From Pampus argenteus (taxonomy: Eukaryota > Chordata > Actinopteri > Scombriformes > Stromateidae), in the NCBI GenBank assembly GCA_036937835.1, contig CM072873.1, positions 17,190,501 through 17,254,500 of the forward strand: 64,000 nucleotides of DNA. Direction: 5' to 3'. Position 1 is the stretch's first letter; each line of letters starts with the position of its first letter. Both the position numbers and the translations under genes were made by a program. The notes beneath the pieces were generated by a model. The model saw only the letters and a list, made by a program, of their open reading frames with translations. It did no database searches and was not told the origin of the DNA. Positions 1 through 11,974 of the stretch are shown here, piece by piece.

Positions 1-217
1 TCACATACATCCATACACACTTTTAGCTACACACACCTTTCTTTTTACAAAGTTGTAAGGTTTTACAGTTGGCATGAGAAGTCAAGGACAAGTTTAAGTT
101 ACTTGTTGCTATGTGACTAATGATAAAAAGTGACATTGCCTTCCTTCCTTTTCAATTATGGTGAAAATCTTTGTCTTTTTTTGGCCTTTGTGCATCTTAT
201 TAATAGGAACAGGAAAG

Positions 218-300
218 AGTAAGGCAAGGCAAGGCAAGGCAAGTTTATTTGTATAGCACAATTCGTACACAAGGCAATTCATAGTGCTTTACAGAGGCAA
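218..300 (+). repeat. Dispersed teleost repeat fragment with AAGGC tandem start
   Basis: Four to five tandem copies of AAGGC lead into TTTATTTGTATAGCACA, followed by CAAGGCAATTCATAGTGCTTTACAG with one short spacer. This word order is familiar as a very common interspersed sequence in teleost genomes, probably the tail of a retroposon. Family name not assigned; a repeat-library comparison would settle it. Confidence 0.55.
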
Positions 301-3300
301 TTACAGAGGTAAATAGAAAACGTGTTGTTTTGGCATTCACCTCTCCTGTGAGGGTCATCTTAGTGTAACTTCTGAAACACAAGTACAGTAAAACTGTTTA
401 ATCTTTAAACAGAAGCTCACAAAGCCTGACTCGGCACAAGTCCCGGGATTCGGGGGAGCAGCAGGTGAGCGAAATGTCAATCAGCACCCACACAGCCGAC
501 AGCAAAGCCTACTAAAAGTCTTCAAATCTTATTAACGTAGCAATCATTTCCAAAATGGCCATCAGCACACTTATTAGAGAGCCTGAATTCAGCAATTGAG
601 GCCATAAAAAAAAAATTTAATTCTAAAGAGAATTTGAACCAGCATCTATAGCCGCTGTTGGCGGATTTGCACTTTAAAGTACTTCTACATTGCTTAATAC
701 TACAACAATAGATCATTTAAGTGAACTTGTATCATGAAGTGACCATATAACAACCAGCAGCACATCCATGAATGACAAGGACCCACCGTCCCCTCCTCCC
801 CTGATTAACTCACATAAGCACTTATAACCGCACCCACATCCCCTCTCCCATCAGACGGCCATCATTAGGGTGAGCAGACACTACTGTGGAGGGGGATTAG
901 TGGGGGTTGTTACCAACAAATATGGTGGAGCTTGATAGGCTTAGCAGATGAATTTGCATTATGTTTAAAATGTTAAAAACAAAACCTTCATCTTTTTTTT
1001 TCCATTTGAGGCTTCAGGTGTCAAAAGTACCAGAGAATAAAGGAGAAAGTAAAAGCTATCTTGTTGAATTATTGACGGTTGGTTATGTTTTATGATGTTT
1101 TATGAGTCTTGGATGTGTGTTTTAACACTGTGGTAGAAGTAGCTGTAGGTTAGTTAAAAACACACATTTATTCACCCCTGACCTTTAGTCTCTGGAGACC
1201 CTGCTGCATCCTCATCCATGCTGCTCTTTAATTTTCTTCCATTAGCTGATCCCTCACTGGTCAGCTGTTTCTGTCATAATTTATTTATCTGTGTGTCTCC
1301 CTGTCATTTCATATCTACCTCAACCAACCCCACTTTTAACCTTTTGTCTACTTTTCTTTCCTCATCACCATTGTCCATCTTCTTCCTTCTTTCTCCTTCT
1401 CCTCCAATCATTTTCCATCCTTTTCTTCTATTAAGTTTCTTACCATATAGTTAAACTGTTCTTTTCTTGCTTTCTTTCATCCTTAATTCTCCTTTTTCTT
1501 TTTAAACGACACTTGGAAAAGCACCTGCTCCTCTTTTTCATTATCGTTCATTAAATTGCTAATTTAGTCTATAAGATGTAGTGAAAAAAAATACCCATCA
1601 CAGTTTTCTACAGTAAAGGTAAAAGTAAAGGAGCTGCAACTATGTCATGTTTGATATTTTTGTCTGAAAAATGACAATTATATGAAAATGGTTTGCGGAT
1701 ATCAAAACGTATATCATTATAGTTGCATACATAACTTTTAGCTCACTGTAGATAATCATGACTGTGGTCATGAGTGACTGTTGATTGTGCAGTTTTAATG
1801 GGTGTGTGTATGTGTGTGTGAGAGTGTGTGTGTGTGTTTATGCTGACACTGATTGTATGTTTGGGTCGGAGATTAATTCGTGTTTGTTGGGGCGTGTGTG
1901 TATCTCAGATGGAGGGGTCCTTCATCAGAGACTGTCTTTAGGGCAATGCCTCAATCAAATGGCACGGGGGGGTCCATGTGATCGCCGGAGCAGAAAGAAG
2001 GCCTCTCTCAGACACACACACACACACACACACACACAGCTGTTCAGGGCTCTGAGCTAAAGGCTCTGGGGAAGCTCACTTTTGTGTGTCCATAATGAAA
2101 GATTATTAGATGGTTGGGACTTTCTCCCAAAACCACTGCTCTCTGCATAAAGGCCTTAATGGAGAAATCAGGATGAGGAAACATATTTTAGAAACATGAT
2201 TTAATTTTATGGATTATACTGTAAATAAAGGACCATATTCACATTACTGACGACCACATTTCTTACATCTCATCCAGTGAGACTGACTTTTACTAATGCA
2301 AATATAATGAAAATCAAACTGTAGAAACTGTGATTTGCTTGAGAATTTCTTTATAAGAAATACTTCCTTTGCTTTCTGCGTGTAAAAATGTTATGTTATT
2401 ATCTCAAGTGTGATTCTGTGTGAAATGTAAAGTGCTGCTTACTTGAAATGAGACACTTGAGATTAGACTACTGTAATTGCAGCACCAATTAGTCTTTCAT
2501 AGCATGCAGCAAATAGCATTTCTTGAACAGGATGTTTTGGTACTCTTTCAACTGCTGTCGGCTAGACGGCAGGGTCTGAGGTGTGAGAGGTTAAAGGTCA
2601 TGTTTGAGGGTGAAGTGACAATGAGGTTTAATGGAGCTTGCTGAAAAGGTGATGGATGGAGCTGAAGACATGGGTTTGCTTTCGGGTTTGGATTTCATAG
2701 AGAACGACGGAGAAGGATGTAGCACCAAAGCACAGGAGTTTGTTATCATGCATGACCATTCCTGTCTGTCTGGGTTAGTAGTAGATGGGGGGGAAGGGAG
2801 GAGGACACGAAGAGGAGGAGGAGAAATACAAGTACGAGAGTGTTGGTAGATGCTGGCAGGTCATTTATAACCCGCTGTATTGGCCCCAGAGAGTCCATGG
2901 CACAGGCGAAGTACATCGATCTGGGACTAGAAATTAATTAAATAGTGGTTTATAGGAACGTGGATAAGATAAGGATAAATTTACATTTATATACCAAATC
3001 TGTGCTTCACGGTCAGGGCTAAAGGTCCATTATTGTAGGTTCAAGTGAGGTCAGAGGTCGTTTTATCAGTTAACAGGGGATGTTGTGAAGTACTGGTGAA
3101 CTGGGAGCAGAGAGCTTGAGGACATGGAGGTTATTGAAGTCACAACATCACAACCATTATAATGGGTCTGTGTGCTGGAATCTGACTTGCAGACGAGCTG
3201 AAGTTAAGGACGAGACGGGCAGAAAGATGAGAAACGAAGTGGTTCATACATAAAGAGGTGCTGAGGAGCAAACAGCAGAGGCTCGTTCCCGCAAAGATTG

Positions 3301-4033
3301 GAAAGGAATTAGCATTGAATGCAACTTGCAGTGAATTGCAGATCTCAGACTTTAAAGGTGCAACATGTAAAAATATGGTTACGTTACACCACTTAGTGCA
3401 GGATCAATAGTGCATTATCTCTGCTCTGTTAGCTAGCAAACTAGGTAACTAGGACTTTGTATGATAGCAATATCAATTCAGTGCTAACGCTGAGCAATGT
3501 TTACTTGAATAAATCTAACCTAAAAGACGAAACACTACTTCTTCATCCTCTCATGTTAGACTCAGGATGGACTGGACACTGCATCGACGGGCCAGAGGTT
3601 TCACAGCTACAGTCCTGCTTGGTTTGGTACGACCAGGGACTTGCAGAGCTTAAGAGGCTATATAAGGTCGTGACTCTCGTCCACTCGGTTTACTTTTTGC
3701 TCTATTTTGTACTCTACTCTTTTCTGCGATTTCTGCTAAATGCTGCACAAATAAGGAGCTGTGAAAGCTGATGGGAATAATTAGAGTCAATGATATGTCC
3801 TCATAAGGAACAAAGCATGATAACGATTAATGATTAATTCTACCTGTGCCACTGATGCAAAAGTTGAACTACAGTTTATGTTTGGCAAAAGCATTTAGAC
3901 ATTGTATCCCCCTAAGCCTCATCTTGAGTTACCCGACTGTGGATAAATATAGTACACTGTATGTGTGTGTGTGTGAATGATTTCTGCCTGGTTAACCTCA
4001 TAGCCTGGGGAAGACAAAAAGAGACTAGAAGTC

Positions 4034-4090
4034 AGAGAGAGCGAGAGAGAGAGAGAGACAGAGAGACAGAGAGAGAGAGAGAGAGAGAGG
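4034..4090 (+). repeat. (GA)n-rich microsatellite
   Basis: Purine tract of GA dinucleotides with a few GACA interruptions, in the non-coding region upstream of the first visible MYO10 exon. Confidence 0.9.
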
Positions 4091-5180
4091 CTTAGGGGTG
4101 TGGGACCATCTGTTGCTAAAACAATCCACTTCTACCCCTCCTTTGTTGTTCTGTTCATTCAGATGCACACATCTGGTGTCTTTTCAGGGCCTCAAACATT
4201 CATCATCTCAACCTTCACACTTGAGTGTTTATGTCAGGAAACAAGTTCATTCATACATTATCAATATTGTCTTAATGAGTACCCAGAATATTATTATTAG
4301 AAATATAATATTCACCACTCAGATACAAAAAAAACCCCTCCAATTGTAATGATGAAATCATGAAATATTTTATATGACTGTATTAGAGATTGTATTCATG
4401 ATTCATGATTTTATTGAATGATTGACTGAATTGTACAACAAGTTTAGGGGGATGGTCCATGTCTTTACAATAGTTCATTGGCCCCATTGCCTGCCTTCTC
4501 CTCCTCCTCCTTTTCTTCCTCTCTTGTTTCCTTTCCTGTCCACACTTGTCTCTCTTTCCACTGTATTGCTGTGCCCCCTTTTAGATGTTCGAGGTCAGAG
4601 GTCAGCGACTGTGTGAAAGAGGGCTTTGTCTGTGTGGAAACTTCCTCTGACCCTGAGTCAACCACACACACAGACACACACATATGATTTCAAGCACTGT
4701 TGCTTCACCTTGGTAGGAAGTCCAGATGTTAGAGTGTTTGTCTCTCATTAAACACATCTGTAACATCTGTTTGTGCGCCCATGCATCACACAGATAGGAG
4801 TAAATGTGGTTTACTGTTTTGCGTGCGTGTTTAAACTAACCAACTGACTAACCGACTTTCATCTTTTGCAAAAATCAGTGTTTGTATTCTGTATTTCAAA
4901 ATGTACAGAAAATAATCTACTCTGTGAGGGACGCTTTGCTTCACATCATAGTCTTTGTCTTTGTTACCTCATATGTTACCGTCTGTCATGCAAACAGAAA
5001 ACAGTTTTAGTCCACAAGTTTCTATGATTAGCTTGCGACCAAGAAAACAGAATTAAAGTAAAATGATCAGTTTAGATCTAAAAACATGTGGAAGTAAACA
5101 TACAGTATATATTAAACTCTGTTGAGTCGTACAGGTTGCACTGCTTAACCTCAGGCTTTCTGTGTGTTTGTGTGATCTAG

Positions 5181-5288
5181 GGGGCCCGTGTTTGGGTCAG
5201 AGAGAAGGAGCAGCTGGTTCCCGCCACTGTCAACTCCTGCGGAGATGGAACGCTTGTTGTCACAACTGACTATGGAGAGGTAAGGGCT

Positions 5289-5324
<36 letters not shown>

Positions 5325-8300
5325 ACATGCGCACTGCTGCTCTAAAGTATTAGACTGTTCACTCATTCATTGGATAAATGAATGGATGTAGCTGCTGTTG
5401 GTGTCTTAGAAGTCCACTTCCACTGCATCAAAGTCCAGTAAGGGTGCATTACATAATATTTCAGTACAGAACTATGTACATGAACAGCATTTCTCAATTA
5501 ATGAGAATGTGGTTCAGCGCAAGTTGCAGTGAAATTTAGTTAGTTAGTTTGGATTAAATTGTTATTTGCCCCAAATCTGGACCAGAGTTCATCTGTTGAG
5601 TTAAATTCAGTTTAATAGTTTAATCTTGTCTTGTAAATAAGGGTTGTTCTGAAATTTGTAACATATTTAGTAGTTATTGCTTTTTTATTGGTGATGGATC
5701 TGTAGAGTTAAAGCTCATCTGAACAGTAGTGATGAATACTGGAGGAGAAAAGCATAATATTGCGTATGATAAAGCTCCAAGATGCACTAAAAACATAACT
5801 ATCTGAAAAAAAAGATTTACCAGATTTACCAAGAAAAAAATCTGTTTATGAGAAGTGATGATCCAAACTTTGAAATCTCTCAGAAAATAATAATTTTGCA
5901 TGTGAAGCGGGTTATTTATTTAACCCTTGAGCCATCCTAGGACATTTCGTGGCTTTTTCTTTCTTTTTCTTTCTTTCTTTTTTTAAGAAATGTGGCTGTG
6001 TTGAATGAAGATTGCTAAAATTTGGTCAAAGATATTCATTTTTAATTTTCTTTTAGAATAGAAATCTCAGTACTTTATTGAGCCTAAAATGGCTTAGCAG
6101 CAGAAATCCATCCTTAAAAGTTCCTAGCGGCAAAACGTGCCCCATTAACAACCATTAAAAACACATTTTTTGATCGCACGTTTATCCTAACATAAATTAA
6201 TGCATTCCTTTATGTTAAGATTTCATTTTGGACCACTGGCTTTCAATTTGTAGTTTTTATATGTGTCGTCCATGTGGCCCACTTTTAACCCATTCAGTGC
6301 TGGCAGCAAAGTTTCACACTTTTTACTGTTTTCTGCGAAAGAAGTGTGTGTGCTTTTGATGTTGGATAATGGTGTGTGTAAAAAAAAAAAGTGTGTGTGT
6401 GTGCATGTGAGAGTGTGTGTGTGCATGTGAGTGTGTGTGTGTGTGTGTGTGTGCGTGTGTGTGTGTGTGTGTGCAACTTCAAAAGTATTTTCTCTTTGAA
6501 ATTCACTCTCTGTGCTATGAACTAATTCAATAATAAAAAATATGAGTAGTGAGTACGAAAACAAAATTGGACTTTGTTTAGGTTCTCGTACAGGTTGTTT
6601 GTGCAGGTGCATTGCAGCCGTGGTTATAAATATGAGCAGAAATGCAGGAATAGTTATTTTGGCAAGATGGCAAAAGTGTACACTACGAAAGAAGCGCTAG
6701 AAATAGTTATGGAGTCTGACTGCGAGGATGGATCCTCATCCTCCGACTCTGAGACCCACACGGAGGAGGCCTCAGATGTCGAACCAGAGCAGCTGGAGTC
6801 CAGCTCATCTTCAGCTGATTCGTCTGAAGGAGAACAAGAACCTGAAGTGGAAGCAGAGGGATGGGCACCTAAAAATGGAAAGATTGTGTGGTCTGCCACA
6901 AACAACCAAACGCTGCGCTACATCCCCGCAGCCAGAGGTCCTGTCCTGGGACATGCGCGTTATGCTGCGGCTCGCATCTGGGACCTGATGACGAGCTTTT
7001 CGCTCCTGCTGACGGACGAAATCATCCAGCATATCCTGGCAGTAACAAACCTCCACGGGAGACGAGAGATCACAGGCTGGCAAGACCTGGACATGGAGGA
7101 GCTGCAGGCGTACATCGGATTATTTTGGCCGGTGTTTACCGGTTAAAACCACGAATCCACTCTCAGCCTGTGGAGCGAGAAGAGCGGGCGGGCCATTTTC
7201 AGAGCCACAATGTCTCACAAACGGGGCCTGCAGGAGTGGCCCGGATGAGGAAGTGCAGGAGGCTGTGCGATTTTTGTAGGAAGAGAAAAGTTGGCAGCAC
7301 CTGCTGCAAATGTGGAAGATTCTCATGCAAGGACCACAGCCTAATAATATGCAGTCTCTGCTCTACATACTGGCATTTAAAGGTTTAAAAACCAAAAAAT
7401 ATAATTAATATTTGATATGTATATTTCAGGCTGAAGTAGTTCTAAAAGACTGACGTGTTTAAAGTGGAAAAAAATATTATTATATATTATTTTTATAGCA
7501 GTTTTTAGGAAGGAGCCACGTTTTGTCCTAAGGAACACGAATGGATGTTTTTTTTTAAATATGACGCTGCAAAAAAAAATAACAATGCATCAAAATCAAT
7601 GTTGCTGCCAATCATTGACCCACCTTAGGGCCTAATAATAATAGTTAGCCATTAGTCATTGAAATGTATTTTATGGAAATTATTTTTGTTTTTTTGTTTT
7701 TTTAAATAAAAAAACAGCAGAGTTATGTAAACATACTGGCATTTAAAGGGTTAAAAACAAAGAAATATAATTAATATTTGATATGTATATTTCAGGCCGA
7801 AGTAGTTCTAAAAGACTGACGTGTTTAAAGTGGAAAAAAATATTATTATATATTATTTTTATAGCAGTTTTTAGGAAGGAGCCACGTTTTGGCCTTAGGA
7901 CCTATTAAGGGCACATAATGGGAAGACCCTCCAAGGGTTAACAAACTATCTACACAGAACAGAAAACACTCTATGAACTGAAAACACATTGAGTTAGTTT
8001 AAACCAGAGCAGATAAATAGTGTCGACATTCGATTTACTGCTGAGTAAAACCTGCAGCAGTTGTATATAATGTGTCATCTGTGCATTAGTTTTGATTAAA
8101 GGGAATCACGAAGATGAAGCAGCTGTACAGGTTCATCCTCGCCTGTGCAGATCAATAGAAACTCCCGGTCATGATGCTCCACTTTCCTGTCCCAGTTTCT
8201 TCCTCCTCCTCCTCCTTCTCTTTCTCTTCTTCTTCCTCCTCATACATATGTAAAATGCATCTATGACACACATTCAGCCTCCAGATGAGAGCTAGAATAG

Positions 8301-10003
8301 ATGAAGAGCATTATGGGAGCACATGCTCGTTTCATTATGTCAGATGAGAGAGTTGCCTATAGTTTTTCTAAATGGCAAATCCAGACGGCTGCCCGACACC
8401 CAAACCTTTAACGCGAAACCCCAAAATAATAGAACTGAATGTTTAAATCTCATTATGAGTGTATGTGTGTGCATCTAATCTGTATCAGAGCAAGGACAAG
8501 CTCACATTGCTTTTTGGATTTAGTGTTTTTTGTCTTTTTTTTATGTCCGATGTGTTTGGCACACATGCACACACACACACACACATGCAAACACACACAC
8601 ATGTGCTCCAGTTGGCAGTGTTTAGATAGAGCTAATAATAGACTTGGTTCTTTGCCTCTAATTCAAGAGTCTGAATCCTCCCTTTATACCCCCTGAAGAA
8701 CATCCACACATACACTCTCTTTCACATTCGCTTTCACAGATGTACAATGACTTCATGTTTCATGGCTTTTAAGACGAAGAAGTGGCCTCCTATTTCTGTT
8801 CGGGGATGCTGTAGGGACAGACAGGCATTTCCCAAAAATAAAGGACTGGTTTATAGGAGCAGGCATTCTCTTTGCTCTGGATTATGAAACCTCCTGAACC
8901 TCCCCAACCCCCATCCAGCTCTCTATTCCTCCCTCTTCCCCTCCCTCTCTGCTAGCTGTTGGTCTTTAAATGTTGGCTCTGCAGGAGATAGTGAATATTT
9001 GATAGAGAATCAGCGGGATGGGGGGGCTTTACCCTGTTATAACAGCATCTAACCCATGCAAACAGTCTCATGCTCCCATCGTTTCCTGTTGCTCTCCTGA
9101 TATTGGTCATAAATAAGTTCTTGGTTTCACTGTCCACTGTTCAAATAGCCTAAAGAACAAAACAGTTTGGCTCTTTTTGTTTTACTTTTCTTCAAGCCTT
9201 TTCTTACTCATATTCTCTTTCCTGCTGCTCTGCTCACTCTGGTTCTGTAATCTACAATACAGACTCTGTCTCAGTTCACCACATCACCAATTCTGGGTTA
9301 CGAATGCTGCGGCTGCAAAACTACAAACCCTCATGTCAAACCAGCACAACTACACCAGCGGTATATACAAACCTTTACGTCATTCATGGTCATTTTTACG
9401 CTAAATTGCCATTTAAAAATAAATATTCTATCTTGTTTGCTGCCAGCCTAATGATGTTTGTTTTATTTCCAATACTGTGTCCTCTCATCATTGCCACCAC
9501 CATTGGTACACAGTCATCCACATTTTAGCCCATCCCGTCCCAGTCGTTCCCCACTTTATTTACCCAGGGTGGGTTAACTGAGCATACATACATGCACTTT
9601 TACAGCAATGCTTAAATGGAAAACTTAAATGGGTCTGCCATGTGGAAACATGAAGGTAGCTCAGGTGTTTCCAGGCTAGATTGGATTGGATTCTCCCACC
9701 ATTGGACCTGCGCTGTAGTCTCCACTCATGTCCAGGATACCGTTCAGTCACTTGTGTTTGCTGTATCATTAATCAGAGCACAACTCATGACCATGACTGA
9801 GGGTTTGAGGTTAAATTGATCAGTACAATGAGAGTTAAACTAATCTCATTGTATTGATAAAACGATAAAACATTAGATATTAATGCACTATCCAAGATTT
9901 TATCTTTTCATAAAGCAATTAGATTAGATCAGATGAGATGATCCTTTAATGATCCTGTGGTGAAACTGGGTCAGCAAAGAACTGGTGAGCTCTTATTGGC
10001 TTA

Positions 10004-10042
<39 letters not shown>

Positions 10043-10578
10043 CAGTGATGTTAGATTTATGCAAGGACTAACTCTTTAAAGACTCATTTTTCTTACAGTA
10101 CATTTTTTGTCTCAATGGAGGTTTATATTTTCAAATATTAAAATATAAATAATATATATGAAATATATAATACATATTTAAAAAATGTACAAAGTAAACT
10201 AACAACGACAAAGTGAAGACATGAAATATTAATTTAACACATAGGATATTTAAATTTCTTTTTTGTGATAAAAATGTATAACACATTTAATATATAAACA
10301 CACTGAAAACAAGAAAAATGGATGAAGAGTAAATTTAAAAAAAAAAATTACTAAATGTGTAATAACTAAATATACTGTAGGTGATTTTAGATACAATGAT
10401 AAAAACAAACATAAACAAAAAACACAACAACAAGAATAAAACAAAAAAGGAGGAGAAATTGGAGTTGACTCCTCAAATAGATCTTTCTGGTCTGCTTGCT
10501 GTGAATACGGCAACAGAATCAACATCAGGCATCTCCTTACATGATACTTTAATGTTGATGTCATGTGTACCTGCAATA

Positions 10579-10610
<32 letters not shown>

Positions 10611-11935
10611 AGCAGACATGTCCGTATACACACACACACAGGTTACAATGAGTTATGCACATTGTGCTTTATGTGACCTGGATTTCAGTAGTGAGCGTAA
10701 AAGCTGCAGTGAGAGCTCACGCGAGCGCAGAACTCGCTGCAGGGATGCCTTACTCCTTGCGCACACACACACAAAACGACACACAAAACGGTTGCACACA
10801 CTCTTTCAAATGCAACTAATGAAAAGTGCAGAAATTATACTGGTTTTGATTCTGCGCAGAAACAGAAGCTGATGTTGTTGTGTGATTTCCTGACCCACAT
10901 TCCTCCTCACAGTTTCATATTTCTAACCCTCTGAGGATCCCGTAGTTATTCACTCGTTTGGCATCCTGTAACGAGATTAAGGAAACACAAAAACACACAC
11001 ACACACATTTCCCTGTGCGTCTCTTACTTTCTTTTTATCCGTATTTCAACTTCCCTGCAACGTCCCTTATCTATAAAGAAACGAGGCAGCTTTTCCCCTT
11101 GGGGTGGGATCAGCGTGGGTTGCCAAATCTTAAAGGATAATTCATATGAATTATGTTATCCTCTGCTGTGCTATTGGGCAAAGAAGGTATAAATGGAGTT
11201 AAAGGTTGTTGTTTTTTCAGTTGAAAACTCACCAAAGCTCTGTGGTAAAAGAAAAAAGGCCGGAGCAGGGGAGGAATTAGCTTTAAAAAATATACACCAC
11301 AGGTTGTGGATTGTTGATTCACAATATTTGACTATTTGAAGATGTGACCTTTGACTTTTAGAAACAATAATCAACAGTTTTCAAATTTTTTTTAACCTTT
11401 TATGGCCCAAACAACTAAACGATTACTTGAAAAAATAATCAATCGTTAATGTAATGAATTGTTAGTTGCAGCCCTAATCAATTGAATCATTAAATAAAAT
11501 TACACTATTTCCATTCATTTCACTTTTGTCGCCTTTATTTAATTATTCTAGGAATCTGTTTTTATACATATTAAATATAAATCATATTCTTAAAGCCTGT
11601 GTCCAGTCCTATGCATTAGAGCACATTGGTTTTAAGACAAAAGGGACTCGTTGACACTGTTCCCCAATCCTAATCTAACCCATGAAGGTCACCCAGATCT
11701 GATCCAAGGTCAGCAGGGAGACATGCAGGTGTCGTGTGATAGTGTATCTTCAACTAGTGAACAGAGGTTTGTTGAGTATTTAGGTCACTGTGCCCAGAGC
11801 TCTCTCCCCCGCCCGCCTCCCCCATTCACTCTGGCTGCAGCTAATATGTGAAGTCAGATGAGGCTTGTATCTACTGGCTCTCTTCCTGAATCATGCAAAG
11901 CAGATTCAAACATCAGAGGGCTTTACAGGAACACC

Positions 11936-11974
<39 letters not shown>

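Larger units (their letters stand above)
1..5180. other. Non-coding DNA upstream of first visible MYO10 exon
   Basis: No coding exon is recognisable here on either strand. Since the exon at 5181 begins in phase 0 with the second-exon residues of myosin X, this stretch is probably the 3' part of MYO10 intron 1, with the short first exon (Met plus about six residues in mammals) further upstream. It holds dispersed-repeat pieces, TG/CA tracts at about 1803-1838 and 2014-2038, and a GA tract at 4034-4090. Open frames in it are low-complexity or show no family resemblance. Confidence 0.6.
5924..7937 (+). mobile_element. Internally deleted piggyBac transposon, 2014 bp
   Basis: Both ends are present. 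The target site TTAA stands at 5920-5923 and 7938-7941. The left terminus reads CCCTTGAGCCATCC and the right terminus, reverse-complemented, reads CCCTTGGAGGGTC, giving short inverted repeats. A longer sub-terminal inverted similarity (CCTAGGACATTTCGTGGCT against CCTAAGGCCAAAACGTGGCT) supports the boundaries. Inside is a broken piggyBac-type transposase reading frame, a TG microsatellite, and a 170-bp direct duplication near the right end. It lies in a MYO10 intron in the same orientation as the gene. It cannot encode a full transposase and could move only if one were supplied elsewhere. Confidence 0.88.

Noticed and set aside
2631..2849. Reading frame MELAEKV... as possible first exon of MYO10
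   Set aside because: MELAEK does not resemble the acidic, Phe-rich start of myosin X, and the frame shows no homology beyond it.
6223..6612. Minus-strand frames rich in His-Thr
   Set aside because: They are translations of the TG/CA microsatellite inside the piggyBac element.
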